Notes: generated from the sequence alone by a model not told the origin. DNA of 64,000 bases from Aequorivita sp. CIP111184 (GCF_900489465.1 NZ_UEFQ01000013.1:682001-746000); one strand, 5' to 3'; shown: positions 54,955 to 64,000, counted from the stretch's first letter. Numbers and translations: made by a program.

Positions 54955-55152
54955 TTAGTCGTGGATTACGCGAACTTGAGCCGCAACACGTCCTTTTCTT
55001 CCTTCTTCTTCTACATATTCTACCTTATCACCTTCGTTAAGAGCTTCGCCATTTAAGCCAGTTATATGTACAAAAATGTCTTTTCCGGTGTCATCATTAG
55101 TGATAAAACCAAAACCTTTAGATTCGTTAAAAAATTTTACAGTTCCTTCCAT
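54955..55152 (-). CDS. cspA: Cold-shock protein
   Basis: Small single-stranded nucleic-acid-binding protein of 65 residues that melts RNA secondary structure. RNP1 is KGFGFI (residues 12-17) and RNP2 DIFVH (25-29) in a five-strand OB fold beginning MEGTVKFFNESKGFGF. The leader is about 30-40 bases of A and T with an exact -7 element upstream, and a terminator follows. CspA-type is certain, but the paralogue number is not. Confidence 0.95.
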   Translation of the reverse strand: MEGTVKFFNESKGFGFITNDDTGKDIFVHITGLNGEALNEGDKVEYVEEEGRKGRVAAQVRVIHD

Positions 55153-55186
55153 TTTAAATAAAAAATAAATTAATAATAAGTATACA

Positions 55187-55194
55187 AATGTATA
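55187..55194 (-). promoter_or_regulatory. cspA -7 element
   Basis: TACATTTG on the minus strand fits TAnnTTTG exactly; it sits within the palindrome TATACAAATGTATA, 34 bp before the cspA ATG. Confidence 0.55.
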
Positions 55195-55250
55195 ATAATT
55201 ATGATTTCAAATGTTAAGGAAATCAAAAATTTTTTCAAATCGCACAAGGC

Positions 55251-55496
55251 TTATATCTTTTTATCTTTTTGGTAATCTTGCATTTTTTCGATATTTTCCT
55301 TTGTTAGCATATAGTCTTTTACACTCCTGTTTTTCCATCGATGGTAGATAAAAAGTGGCATCAAAACAAAAAAGCCAGCCATTAGGGTAAGACCAATAAT
55401 TAGATTTCCGGTAACCTCATCTTCTGGTTTAATGTAAAAACCTATGCCCAATGCTATGAGAATTGAAATAAACAATATTGTCAAAAAATATCTCAT
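55251..55496 (-). CDS. Small membrane protein of unknown function
   Basis: Unrecognised protein of 81 residues with two hydrophobic helices (YFLTILFISILIALGIGFYI and NLIIGLTLMAGFFVLMPLFI) and a charged C-terminal tail (MLTKENIEKMQDYQKDKKI). It lies 27 bp after the ClC gene on the same strand, so it is probably cotranscribed with it. Confidence 0.6.
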   Translation of the reverse strand: MRYFLTILFISILIALGIGFYIKPEDEVTGNLIIGLTLMAGFFVLMPLFIYHRWKNRSVKDYMLTKENIEKMQDYQKDKKI

Positions 55497-55523
55497 CTTA
55501 TTTAATTTTTACTCGTTACTCAA

Positions 55524-57320
55524 CTATTTCCCCGAAAAATCAATTAATTTTCTTCGGTAGGCCGTGAGCAGTTTTGACTTTGAAACAAAGCCGTAGTATG
55601 CTCCATTATTTATTACAGGAAGATTCCAGGCACCAGTATCTTGAAATTTTTTCATTACATCTGTCATTTTATCTTCATTTAGATAAATCAATTCGGGTGC
55701 GCTGTGCATTAGCTCGCTGGCTTTAACTTCTTCGTATAGATTTTGGTCGAACATCACTGGTCTTAGATCATCTAAAAGAATGATTCCTTCCAACGCATTT
55801 GTTTCCTTGTTCAGAACAGGGAAAAGGTTTCTTTTAGATTTTACTATGGCTTGATGTACAATTTCGCCAAGATTCATCTGAGGATAAATAGCAATGAAAT
55901 CGCGTTCTATTACAGTTTGAATATCCATCAATGTAAGTACCGCATGATCTTTGTTATGCGTAATCAAATCACCTTTTCTTCCCAATTCCATGGCATAAAC
56001 AGAGTGGGGAATAAAATATTTTGTAATGGAGAAGGAAATCGCAGCTGTAATCATCAATGGAATAAAAAGCTCATAACCACCCGTCACCTCTGCAATCAAG
56101 AAAATAGCTGTTAATGGTGCGTAGAGAACCCCCGCCAATAATCCCGCCATTCCTACCAGCGTAAAATTGCTTTCAGAAATAGGCGTGGATAATAACCCAC
56201 AGTTGTTTAGTATTTTTGATACAACGTTCCCCATTATACTTCCCATAAATAGGACTGGAGCAAAAATTCCTCCAACCCCACCAGCGCCAAAAGTAAGTGA
56301 ACTTGCAATAATTTTGAAAAGCAATAACCCTACTAATAGTGCAATAACTATCCAAATACTTGAAAGTTCTAACTGGAAAATATTGTTTTGCAGGGCTAAT
56401 TCGGGATTTCCTTTTACCAAATTGTTTATTACATCAAACCCCTCTCCATAAAGTGGGGGAATGAAATAAATGAGAACACCCAAACCTATTCCTCCAATTA
56501 TTAATCGCTTGGCTGGAGAGCTTATTTTCTCAAAGAAATCTTGAAAAAAAGCATACACCTTTGTGAAATAAACTGAAGTAAAACCCGCAACAACGCCTAG
56601 AATCATAAAAAAAGGCACGTCACTAAGTGTGAATGGATCTGTATTCTTGAAAGGTAATAATACATCATTTCCGAAAAAGAAATAGGAGGTAAGTATTCCA
56701 GAAATAGAGGCTAACAAAAGGGGAAGCATGGAAGCCAATGTGAGGTCAAGACTGAAAACTTCAATTGCAAAAATCAGTGCTGCAATAGGTGCTTTAAAAA
56801 TTGATGCCATCGCGCCTGCAGCAGCACAACCTATCAATAGGGTTCTGTTTGCTTGATTCAAGTGCAAAACTCTAGATAAGTTTGAACTTATTGCCGCACC
56901 AGTAGCAACGGTAGGCCCCTCTAATCCTACAGAACCTCCAAAGCCCACTGTTAATGGAGCCGTTAAAATACTTCCAAACATTTGGTAGCGTTTTATAAAA
57001 CCCTTCTTTTTTGAAATAGCAAATAAAGTGGAAGGTATTCCGTGGCTTACCTTGTTTCGAATTACGTATTTAATAATAAGATATACAACTAATAGACCAA
57101 GAATAGGAAAGATAAAATAAAAGGCTGTGTGATAATATTCTATCAAATTACCTTCTAGCAAATGCTGTATAAAGTGGGTAAGGTTCTTTAATATTACAGC
57201 CCCTACTCCTGCCAAAAAGCCCACCACGATACTAATTAAATATACAAATTGGTTTTGGGAGATATATTTAATTCTCCAAATTAGGAAGCGGGTTAGTAAA
57301 GTTCTTTTTTGTGTAGGCAT
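55524..57320 (-). CDS. ClC-type chloride channel/transporter with CBS pair
   Basis: ClC anion protein of 598 residues: about ten to twelve membrane helices (to about residue 425) and two C-terminal CBS domains. The start is ATG 57320; the upstream TTG falls in the aspS terminator. The selectivity segments GSVGLEGPTVATGAAI (gating Glu present) and GAGGVGGIFAPVLF are intact. In helix H the text is AALIFAIEVFSLDL: the residue matching E203 of E. coli ClC, needed for proton coupling, is Val as in ClC channels (IEVTS). Channel-type behaviour is therefore possible. Confidence 0.88.
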   Translation of the reverse strand: MPTQKRTLLTRFLIWRIKYISQNQFVYLISIVVGFLAGVGAVILKNLTHFIQHLLEGNLIEYYHTAFYFIFPILGLLVVYLIIKYVIRNKVSHGIPSTLFAISKKKGFIKRYQMFGSILTAPLTVGFGGSVGLEGPTVATGAAISSNLSRVLHLNQANRTLLIGCAAAGAMASIFKAPIAALIFAIEVFSLDLTLASMLPLLLASISGILTSYFFFGNDVLLPFKNTDPFTLSDVPFFMILGVVAGFTSVYFTKVYAFFQDFFEKISSPAKRLIIGGIGLGVLIYFIPPLYGEGFDVINNLVKGNPELALQNNIFQLELSSIWIVIALLVGLLLFKIIASSLTFGAGGVGGIFAPVLFMGSIMGNVVSKILNNCGLLSTPISESNFTLVGMAGLLAGVLYAPLTAIFLIAEVTGGYELFIPLMITAAISFSITKYFIPHSVYAMELGRKGDLITHNKDHAVLTLMDIQTVIERDFIAIYPQMNLGEIVHQAIVKSKRNLFPVLNKETNALEGIILLDDLRPVMFDQNLYEEVKASELMHSAPELIYLNEDKMTDVMKKFQDTGAWNLPVINNGAYYGFVSKSKLLTAYRRKLIDFSGK

Positions 57321-57334
57321 CTTTAAAGCTATCA

Positions 57335-57360
57335 AAAAATCCTGCAAGTGCAGGATTTTT
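57335..57360 (-). terminator. Terminator after aspS
   Basis: AAAAATCCTGC and GCAGGATTTTT form an 11 bp stem with an AAGT loop; on the minus strand a T-run follows. It separates aspS from the ClC gene. Confidence 0.8.
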
Positions 57361-57362
57361 TA

Positions 57363-59117
57363 TTATGATTTTAGTTCAACCTTTAAATGAAGTTCTTCCA
57401 GTTGCTTTTGGTCTATGGTTGCTGGGGCGTCAATCATTACATCGCGGCCTGAGTTGTTTTTTGGGAAGGCAATAAAATCGCGGATGGTTTCCTGTCCACC
57501 CAAAATGGCTACCAATCTATCCAATCCAAAAGCAATACCGCCGTGTGGTGGCGCTCCATATTGGAAGGCGTCCATCAAAAAACCAAACTGTGCTTTTGCT
57601 TCTTCAGGTGTAAAGCCTAAATAATCAAACATCAGTGCCTGTGTTTTTTTATCGTGAATACGTATTGAACCACCACCTATTTCATTTCCATTTAAAACAA
57701 GGTCGTAAGCATTTGCTTTTACATCGCCGGGATTGGTATCTAAAAGTTCAAGCTGACCAGGTTTTGGGGAGGTGAACGGGTGATGCATAGCGTGATATCG
57801 GTTTGTTTCCTCATCCCATTCCAATAGCGGGAAATCCACAACCCAAAGGGGAGCGAATTCTGTATTTTTTCTTAACCCGAGTTGTTCTGCTAAATGCATA
57901 CGTAATGCACTTAACTGTGTTCTCGCTTTATTTTTTGCTCCCGAAAGTACGCAGATTAAGTCGCCAGTTTTTGCACCGGTTGCTTCTGCCCACTTTGCCA
58001 AATCTTCTTGATTGTAAAACTTATCTACGGAAGATTTATAGGTTCCATCCTCGTTGCAACGAACGTAAACCATTCCCATCGCCCCGATTTGTGGACGTTT
58101 TAACCAATCGATTAAATTGTCTATTTCTTTTCTGGTGAATGCATTTCCGCCAGGAACTGCAATTCCAACAACCAACTCAGCTTGGTTAAAAACACCAAAA
58201 TCTTTGTGTTGGGCAACCGCGTTTAATTCGCCAAACTCCATTCCGAAACGGATGTCCGGTTTATCGTTTCCGTACTTTTCCATTGCTTCATCATAAGTCA
58301 TTCTTGGGAATTCGGAAATCTCAATGCCGTTAATTTCTTTCAATAAATGTTTGGTCAGACCTTCAAAAGCCTTCAAAATATCTTCTTGCTCTACGAAAGC
58401 CATTTCGCAGTCAATTTGTGTGAATTCCGGCTGGCGGTCTGCACGCAAATCTTCATCGCGAAAGCATTTTACTATTTGAAAATATTTGTCTAAACCTCCA
58501 ACCATTAGCAATTGCTTAAAGGTTTGGGGTGACTGCGGAAGCGCATAAAACTGACCTTCATTCATCCGTGAAGGCACTACGAAATCGCGTGCGCCTTCTG
58601 GAGTTGATTTTATTAAATAAGGAGTTTCCACTTCAATAAATCCTTCATTTGAAAGATAATTGCGAACCGCCATCGCAACTTTTGAACGGAAAATAAGGTT
58701 TTCACGAACGGGTTTTCTGCGGATGTCTAGATAACGATATTTCATTCGCAAATCCTCGCCGCCGTCTGTTTCGTCTTCTATGGTGAAGGGTGGAGTAAGT
58801 GATTCGTTTAAAATGTTTAATTCAGAAACCAAAATTTCTACATCGCCCGTGGGCATATTTGGATTCTTCGATTCGCGCTCAATAACGGTTCCTTTTACTT
58901 GGATCACAAATTCACGACCCAATTTTGCGGCTTTTTCAATTACTTCTTTTGAAGTTCTTTCTTCGTCAAAAATAAGCTGGGTGATACCGTAGCGGTCGCG
59001 AAGGTCTACCCAAACCATAAAGCCTTTGTCGCGGGTTTTTTGTACCCAGCCTGCAAGGGTTACTTCTTTATTGATATCTGCCGCGCGAAGCTGGCCGTTG
59101 TTGTGCGTTCTGTACAT
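57363..59117 (-). CDS. aspS: Aspartate-tRNA ligase
   Basis: Class II aminoacyl-tRNA synthetase charging tRNA-Asp. The 584 residues have the N-terminal OB-fold anticodon domain, GVQ-type [20 protein letters not shown] in the catalytic core, [21 protein letters not shown] (motif 2, about residue 215), the bacterial GAD insertion (about 290-410) and [17 protein letters not shown] (motif 3). Start ATG 59117, 5 bp after a palindromic hairpin in the leader. It is a single gene with its own promoter and terminator. Confidence 0.97.
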   Translation of the reverse strand: MYRTHNNGQLRAADINKEVTLAGWVQKTRDKGFMVWVDLRDRYGITQLIFDEERTSKEVIEKAAKLGREFVIQVKGTVIERESKNPNMPTGDVEILVSELNILNESLTPPFTIEDETDGGEDLRMKYRYLDIRRKPVRENLIFRSKVAMAVRNYLSNEGFIEVETPYLIKSTPEGARDFVVPSRMNEGQFYALPQSPQTFKQLLMVGGLDKYFQIVKCFRDEDLRADRQPEFTQIDCEMAFVEQEDILKAFEGLTKHLLKEINGIEISEFPRMTYDEAMEKYGNDKPDIRFGMEFGELNAVAQHKDFGVFNQAELVVGIAVPGGNAFTRKEIDNLIDWLKRPQIGAMGMVYVRCNEDGTYKSSVDKFYNQEDLAKWAEATGAKTGDLICVLSGAKNKARTQLSALRMHLAEQLGLRKNTEFAPLWVVDFPLLEWDEETNRYHAMHHPFTSPKPGQLELLDTNPGDVKANAYDLVLNGNEIGGGSIRIHDKKTQALMFDYLGFTPEEAKAQFGFLMDAFQYGAPPHGGIAFGLDRLVAILGGQETIRDFIAFPKNNSGRDVMIDAPATIDQKQLEELHLKVELKS

Positions 59118-59122
59118 AATAT

Positions 59123-59140
59123 TTCCCGCGAAGGCGGGAA
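59123..59140. repeat. Palindromic repeat in the aspS leader
   Basis: TTCCCGC and GCGGGAA (18 bp overall, reading TTCCCGCCTTCGCGGGAA on the minus strand) form a hairpin 5 bp before the aspS ATG. It resembles REP-like palindromes with a CTTCG core dispersed in flavobacterial genomes. Confidence 0.65.
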
Positions 59141-59174
59141 TCTTTTGAATTAAACCTAAATTTTATTAAGGGTG

Positions 59175-59182
59175 CAAATTTA
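59175..59182 (-). promoter_or_regulatory. aspS -7 element
   Basis: TAAATTTG on the minus strand fits TAnnTTTG exactly and lies 57 bp before the aspS ATG. The leader includes the palindromic repeat. Confidence 0.55.
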
Positions 59183-59261
59183 ATAAGTAATTAATGAATA
59201 GTTATGGTTTTGAAGGGATTATTATTTGTTGTTCCGAATTCACATAGTTTTATAAATAAAA

Positions 59262-59291
59262 AATCTGCAAGCATCAGAATACTTGCAGATT
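59262..59291 (-). terminator. Terminator after the small T9SS gene
   Basis: AATCTGCAAG and CTTGCAGATT form a 10 bp stem with a 10-base loop; the minus strand continues with T residues. It closes the leftward 59322-60014 gene. Confidence 0.75.
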
Positions 59292-59321
59292 AATAAACTT
59301 TGTGTTTGCTTTTGATTGGTA

Positions 59322-60014
59322 TTATTCTTTTAGAAATTTTTTAGTAACCGTATTCCCATTTTCATCTTCAATATTTAGAAAATACATACCGCTTGATAGA
59401 TTGGAAACGTCTATGGCGGTTTGCTTTTCGAGCGCTAAAGTTTGATTGCTTAAAAGTTTGCCTTCTATGTTGAAGATCTTGATTTTTAGATTTTCTACGG
59501 GACTCGTGGTGCTTAGAAATAATTTGTCTTTTGCAGGATTTGGGTAAAGTTGGAATTTATTTTTTTGAAAGTCTGAAGCGGAAAGGGGGTAGCTTTTAAA
59601 AACGGCGTTTCCCAAAAGAGCAGTGTTTGTTGTCAAAACATACCCTGATCCATCTTGGGTTATGGAGTATGACATTTCCATTATGACATAAAAGTAACCA
59701 TCTTCAAATGAATTGTGTTCGGGAATTCCACAATCTTCGCCAGTTTCGGTAAAATTTAAGATTGTAAGAAAATTCTGTCCAGCTTCATATAGACCATTAA
59801 ACGAATTACAGGCCCCTTCTCCATAAAATTCAAGATTTTCATTAATAACAAGGTATGGATTAATTGGCGGTTCTATTTCTGAAACCATATAAACGGGATC
59901 TAAATCTGTAGGCTGCATTGAATATAAATACCACGTATATTCAAAAAGCTGCGGGTTTTGCGCAACGCTTGTTTGAAAGGTGAGGATGGCGAGAAGAATG
60001 TATAGTTGTTTCAA
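59322..60014 (-). CDS. Small secreted T9SS cargo protein, META-like family
   Basis: Secreted protein of 230 residues with a TTG start (60014) and signal peptide MKQLYILLAILTFQTSVAQ, very like the start of the 1278 gene. The mature part starts NPQLFEYTWYLYSMQPTDLD; EFYGEGACNSFNGLYEAG gives the best META/HslJ-like match (GxCNxxNGxY) of the three paralogues. A type A T9SS sorting domain ends in KKFLKE (LYPNPAKDKLFLST, IFNIEGKLLSNQ). TAAATTTG overlaps the TTG codon, so the true start or promoter remains unsure. Function unknown. Confidence 0.75.
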   Translation of the reverse strand: MKQLYILLAILTFQTSVAQNPQLFEYTWYLYSMQPTDLDPVYMVSEIEPPINPYLVINENLEFYGEGACNSFNGLYEAGQNFLTILNFTETGEDCGIPEHNSFEDGYFYVIMEMSYSITQDGSGYVLTTNTALLGNAVFKSYPLSASDFQKNKFQLYPNPAKDKLFLSTTSPVENLKIKIFNIEGKLLSNQTLALEKQTAIDVSNLSSGMYFLNIEDENGNTVTKKFLKE

Positions 60015-60101
60015 ATTTAAAACTTTACAACAAAGTACAAAAAAACCCCTTTGAACAGTAATGCCGCAAAGGAATTTTTAAGAGAAGTATTTACTTATTA
60101 G

Positions 60102-63100
60102 TTAGCCAATACGCTCATTATACATAGCTTGATTCGCCTTCAATTTTTTCAATTCCTTGAGTCTGCGTTTTTTTCTAAACTTAATCTTGGCGCGGTTCAC
60201 CAAATAGAACATTACAGGTACCACAATCAAGGTTAGGAACGTGGCGAAAATCAATCCGAAGATTACCGTCCACGCCAGCGGCCCCCAGAAAATAACGTTA
60301 TCACCGCCAATGTAGATATTTGGACTATAATCTGTAAATAGCCCAAAGAAATCTATGTTGAAACCTATTGCCAAAGGTACAAGCCCAAGCACAGTTGTAA
60401 TTGCGGTAAGCAATACAGGGCGCAAACGCGATTTACCGCCAGCAACTATTATGTCAAAATACTGCTTCTTAGTGAGCATATCATCATCATCCATTTCTAG
60501 GTCGCTCATTTTTCGATCTATTAAAATCTGAGTGTAATCTATGAGTACGATGGCGTTATTAACAACAATACCTGCCAGCGAAATAATACCCATCATCGTC
60601 ATAATAATCACGAAATCCATATGGAAAACCACCAATCCAAGGAATACACCTGCTAAACTGAGAACCACCGAAGTTAGAATAATCACCGGTTTGGAAAGCG
60701 AGTTGAACTGCGCCACGAGTATCAGCAAAATACCACCTAGGGCATAAAACAACGCCATTAATAGGAAACCCATATTGTCTGCCTGTTCTTCCTGTTCACC
60801 CGTGAAGGCAAGGTTTATATCCTTTGGAAGTTCGTAACTCTGCAATTCGGTCTTTAGGTCATTTACAATCTCGGTAGCGTTGTAGCCACCAATTACGTTA
60901 GAATAAACGGTAATGGTTCTCTTTAAATCTTTTCTTTTAATAGCGCTGAAAGAAGCTGTATTGTTCTTCGTAACCATCGCAGAAATTGGAACCTGTACAA
61001 TTTTCCCTTGATTGTTTCTGAAGGTAATTGGCTGGTTGAAAAGCGCGCTTTCATCATAACGGGATTTGTCTGATAGGCGTACGTTTATCTCGTAATCATC
61101 GTCGCCTTCTTTATACGTAGAAGCTTCTTCCCCAAAAATTGCACGGCGCAATGTTTGGCCAATCTGCCCTGTAGATATTCCCAATTGACCAGCTTTTTGT
61201 CGGTCTACGGTTACATCCATTTCAGGTTTGCTTTTGTTTACATCTATTTTCAGTTCCTCAATACCGCTGATGCCCAATCCTTCAATATAAGAGCGTAAGT
61301 TTTCTGCTTCGCGAAGCATCTCTTCATAATTTTCACCGCTCAATTCAATATTAATAGGATAGCCAACAGGTGGGCCAGCAGCATCTTTTTCAACAATAAT
61401 AGAGGCGCCGGGGAAACCTTTTACAGATTCACGTACTTCTTCTAAAACAGTACTACTTTTCACACCACGGCGAAGTTGGAAGTCGCGCATAGAAAGAGTT
61501 ATTTTTCCCTTTTGCGGCATTTCGTTGCTTTGGCCTCCGTCAGTCTGCGGGTTTCCGGCACCTTGACCTACTTGCGAAATAGCAGACTCTACCATATAAT
61601 TGTAGCCGTTGTCATTGTATTTCTCGATAGCATCAAAAACGCGTTGCTCTACTTGTTTTGTAAGTTCGTTTGTTTTTTCAATGTCAGTTCCCTGTGGATA
61701 TTCTATGTATGTTATAATCTGGTTGGGCTGGTTTTCGGGAAAGAAAAGCACTTTTGGTTGTACAATTCCCACTAAAACGAAAGACAGAATCAAAATAATA
61801 ATTGTTCCGAAGAAAAACACATAGGCCTTTCTTCCCCGCAAAGCATATTTTAATGTGTTTTCGTAATAATTCTCTAGTTTTTTAAGGGATTTATACTGAA
61901 AATAATCCACGGCTCCTGCCAAGAAATATTTGTAAACCCAAAGCATAATAGCGGTTAGAATGGCCAAGTTTCCAAAACCACGAAAAGCCGCTACATCCAT
62001 AGCAAAACCAGCGACTAAAAGTAAAATACCCACACCCAATAGAATCATACTCCAGCGGATGAGTTTCTTTTTTGTCATTGGTTCTTCTTCAGTTTTCATA
62101 AATTCTGAAGTAAGCATAGAGTTGATAACCAAGGCTACAAAAAGCGATGATGAAAGTACCACCGAGAGCGTTATTGGGAAATAAATCATAAACTTACCAA
62201 TGGTTCCCGGCCAAAGCCCAAGTGGAAAAAAAGCCGCCAATGTAGTTGCAGTAGAAGCAATGATGGGCCATGCTATTTCGCCCATTCCTTGTTTCGCAGC
62301 TTTTCGGGGTGGCATGCCTTCACTCATTAAAGTATACACGTTCTCAACCACTACAATACCGTTATCCACTAACATTCCCAGTCCCATAACAAGCCCGAAA
62401 AGCACCATTGTGTTTAGCGTAAAGCCTAATGATGAAAGTATAAACAACGACATTAACATAGAAAGCGGAATGGCGAAACCTACAAATAACGCATTTCTGA
62501 AACCTAAGAAAAACATCAAAACCAATACAACCAAAAGAACCCCAAAAATGATATTGTTTACCAAATCATTTACCTGATTTTCTGTTTTGATGGATTGATC
62601 ATTGGTTAAACTAACGTGTAAGCCTGGCGGTAGATAATTTTCCTCTTCTTCGGACACGATTTTTTTAATCTGCTCTACGGCTTCAATCATGTTTTTACCG
62701 GCACGTTTTTTTATGTCAAGCATCACTACAGGCTTGCCGTATTCTCGGGCATAGGTGGTAGCGTCTTTTTCCTTAAATTTTATATCAGCTATGTCTTTGA
62801 GGAAAATAATCCCGTCGTCTTTTTTAACTACTACGTTTTCCAGTTCTTTTGGATCTTCAATTTCACCAGTTATACGGATGTTTTTTTGAACGCCGTTGGT
62901 GATGATATTTCCACCAGAAATGGTGTTATTCTCTCCTTTCACAGCATTTATGATATTATCAAAACTTACCTGCGAAGCGGTCATTTTATAAATGTCTACC
63001 GCTATTTCAACCTCCTTTCCTTCGGCGCCTCTTACGGTAGCTTCTTTAATTTGCGGGAGCAATTCAATTTTGTCCTGAAGATATTCGGCATAATCCTTCA

Positions 63101-63599
63101 ACTGCTGAACGGGATAGTCTCCCGTAAGATTGATGTTTAATATGGGAACTTCTTCAGAAAAATTTAAATTGAAAACGTTGGGTTCTACTTTGCCGCCATT
63201 AGTTAAAGTGGGCCAAGTAGTTTCAGATTTTACTTGATCAACTTTATCTTTTACCAACTGTTTTGCTACGGGAATTTCTACGCTTTCTTCAAATTCCACA
63301 ATGATAATAGAGTAATCCTGAAGGGTAGTGGAGGTGATTTCCTTCACGCCTGCAATGTCCTTAAATTCTTCCTCTAAAGGTTCTGTGATAAATTTTTCAA
63401 CATCTTCGGCAGAGTTTCCAGGGTTTACGGAACTTACGTAGATTTTGGTTTCAATAATTTCTGGAAAAGCCTCGCGCGGCATACTGTAGTAAGCGTAAGC
63501 ACCCAAAAAGAGGATGATTGCCATTACTACATAGACCGTCATTTTATTGTCAATGGCCCAAGATGAAATACTAAATTCTTTATACGGGTTTTTGCTCAT
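60102..63599 (-). CDS. RND efflux permease, HAE1/AcrB family
   Basis: Proton-driven inner-membrane pump of a tripartite efflux system; 1165 residues, about 100 longer than AcrB. Twelve helices with two large periplasmic loops; the first half has the GLVMGLGMLVDNGIVVVENVY segment (about residue 400) with proton-relay aspartate, and AWPIIASTATTLAAFFPLG; the second half has GGILLILVAQFNSLSKPVII and MGIISLAGIVVNNAIVLIDY. An extra hydrophobic stretch (WSMILLGVGILLLVAGFAMD, LAILTAIMLWVYKYFLAGAV) about residues 505-560 accounts for the extra length. It is preceded by the adaptor gene. The substrate cannot be read from sequence. Confidence 0.9.
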   Translation of the reverse strand: MSKNPYKEFSISSWAIDNKMTVYVVMAIILFLGAYAYYSMPREAFPEIIETKIYVSSVNPGNSAEDVEKFITEPLEEEFKDIAGVKEITSTTLQDYSIIIVEFEESVEIPVAKQLVKDKVDQVKSETTWPTLTNGGKVEPNVFNLNFSEEVPILNINLTGDYPVQQLKDYAEYLQDKIELLPQIKEATVRGAEGKEVEIAVDIYKMTASQVSFDNIINAVKGENNTISGGNIITNGVQKNIRITGEIEDPKELENVVVKKDDGIIFLKDIADIKFKEKDATTYAREYGKPVVMLDIKKRAGKNMIEAVEQIKKIVSEEEENYLPPGLHVSLTNDQSIKTENQVNDLVNNIIFGVLLVVLVLMFFLGFRNALFVGFAIPLSMLMSLFILSSLGFTLNTMVLFGLVMGLGMLVDNGIVVVENVYTLMSEGMPPRKAAKQGMGEIAWPIIASTATTLAAFFPLGLWPGTIGKFMIYFPITLSVVLSSSLFVALVINSMLTSEFMKTEEEPMTKKKLIRWSMILLGVGILLLVAGFAMDVAAFRGFGNLAILTAIMLWVYKYFLAGAVDYFQYKSLKKLENYYENTLKYALRGRKAYVFFFGTIIILILSFVLVGIVQPKVLFFPENQPNQIITYIEYPQGTDIEKTNELTKQVEQRVFDAIEKYNDNGYNYMVESAISQVGQGAGNPQTDGGQSNEMPQKGKITLSMRDFQLRRGVKSSTVLEEVRESVKGFPGASIIVEKDAAGPPVGYPINIELSGENYEEMLREAENLRSYIEGLGISGIEELKIDVNKSKPEMDVTVDRQKAGQLGISTGQIGQTLRRAIFGEEASTYKEGDDDYEINVRLSDKSRYDESALFNQPITFRNNQGKIVQVPISAMVTKNNTASFSAIKRKDLKRTITVYSNVIGGYNATEIVNDLKTELQSYELPKDINLAFTGEQEEQADNMGFLLMALFYALGGILLILVAQFNSLSKPVIILTSVVLSLAGVFLGLVVFHMDFVIIMTMMGIISLAGIVVNNAIVLIDYTQILIDRKMSDLEMDDDDMLTKKQYFDIIVAGGKSRLRPVLLTAITTVLGLVPLAIGFNIDFFGLFTDYSPNIYIGGDNVIFWGPLAWTVIFGLIFATFLTLIVVPVMFYLVNRAKIKFRKKRRLKELKKLKANQAMYNERIG

Positions 63600-63614
63600 G
63601 GTGCAAAGGGTTTC

Positions 63615-64000
63615 TTAGTTTTTGATAGTTACTTTTTGACCGTCGCGAAGGGTTTTGGCTCCTTCAATAATAATTGTATCTCCTTTTTTTAGGCCAGATT
63701 TTACTTCTGTATGGTTTTGATAGGATAGTCCAGTTACAAGAAGTACGCGTTTTGCAACTCCAGTTGAATCATTCACTGGTTGGTAGAGAAAAGCGATAGT
63801 TTCACCTTCTGCGTTTTCCATAAGTATATTTTCAGGCACAGTTATAGCTGCATCTGCGCTATAGTCATTTACTTTTACGGTTGCAATAAGGTTTGGTTTT
63901 ACAAGCCCGTCTTTGTTCGGAATTTCAACTTGTATATCAAAACTTCTGTTATTTGGGTTGATATAATTGCTCACTTGGCGAACCGTTCCAGTGAAATCTT
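63615..64000 (-). CDS. RND efflux periplasmic adaptor, partial
   Basis: The C-terminal part of a membrane fusion protein that links the pump to an outer-membrane channel; the frame stays open to the window edge, reading DFTGTVRQVSNYINPNNRSF. What is visible includes the beta-barrel and membrane-proximal domains (VKVNDYSADAAITVPENILM, GLSYQNHTEVKSGLKKGDTI). The stop is 15 bp before the pump start, so the two are cotranscribed. The N terminus and the lipid or signal anchor lie outside the window. Confidence 0.85.
   Translation of the reverse strand, partial: DFTGTVRQVSNYINPNNRSFDIQVEIPNKDGLVKPNLIATVKVNDYSADAAITVPENILMENAEGETIAFLYQPVNDSTGVAKRVLLVTGLSYQNHTEVKSGLKKGDTIIIEGAKTLRDGQKVTIKN

Noticed and set aside
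57321-57347. TTG start and nine extra residues for the ClC gene
   Set aside because: The segment forms part of the aspS terminator hairpin, so the ATG at 57320 is preferred.
61476-62577. Several plus-strand ORFs opposite the RND pump
   Set aside because: They are antisense shadows of a strongly coding gene; compositions are not protein-like and none has a plausible start.
1-64000. CRISPR, prophage, transposon, toxin-antitoxin or defence island
   Set aside because: No repeat-spacer array, integrase, transposase, phage structural gene or known defence module is present; genes are mostly core metabolic and envelope genes.

Overview
The window is chromosomal DNA from a member of the Bacteroidota, most likely a marine-type flavobacterium (Flavobacteriaceae). 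The reasons are its low G+C, the gliding gene gldH, five secreted proteins ending in a type IX secretion (T9SS) sorting domain, a SusC-style TonB receptor with a carboxypeptidase-like N-terminal domain, -7 promoter elements of the TAnnTTTG type, few purine-rich ribosome-binding sites, and several TTG or GTG starts. I cannot name the genus from sequence alone. I see no rRNA, tRNA, CRISPR array, integrase, transposase or prophage; the window is ordinary core chromosome with some lineage-specific genes.

Layout. 0-9 kb: recA, a small secreted protein, the tRNA hydroxylase trhO, the run ricT-gldH-class A penicillin-binding protein, and a two-subunit CoA-transferase. 9-19 kb: a double-ATPase peptide ABC protein, a secreted thermolysin-type protease, a small repeat lipoprotein, a 3'-5' exonuclease, a serine hydrolase, ogt, a CBS-domain membrane protein and two unknowns. 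19-36 kb: a heme region. A leftward run hemA-hemC-ktrB-ktrA-hemD-hemE-unknown-EI24-hemF-hemB is divergent from araC and hemH, and a MATE exporter, hemJ and a histidine kinase follow hemH. Together these cover glutamyl-tRNA to protoheme except hemL, which is not here. A potassium uptake pair sits inside the heme run. 36-39.5 kb: class Ia ribonucleotide reductase (nrdB, nrdA).

39.6-48.3 kb is the most interesting part. It holds a PiT-PhoU fusion phosphate transporter, a phosphate-selective-type porin, a small MORN-like protein, a beta-helix-like lipoprotein and a TonB receptor. Upstream of four of the five genes I find TTAAC-like 5-mers repeated every 11 bp at fixed distances (19, 30, 41 bp) from a TTTG(C/T)AC promoter element. 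This fits a PhoB-type phosphate-starvation regulon; the lipoprotein and receptor are candidates for outer-membrane phosphorus uptake.

48.4-64 kb: dgt, a secreted fungalysin-type protease, dxs, tadA, a cold-shock protein, a ClC protein, aspS, another small T9SS cargo protein, and an RND efflux pump whose adaptor gene runs off the right edge.

Other points: two heme genes (hemF, hemC) carry in-frame sequence that looks like inserted palindromic repeat; three T9SS cargo proteins form a paralogous family with a META-like core; and a 29-codon ORF or small RNA lies between two terminators near 9 kb.
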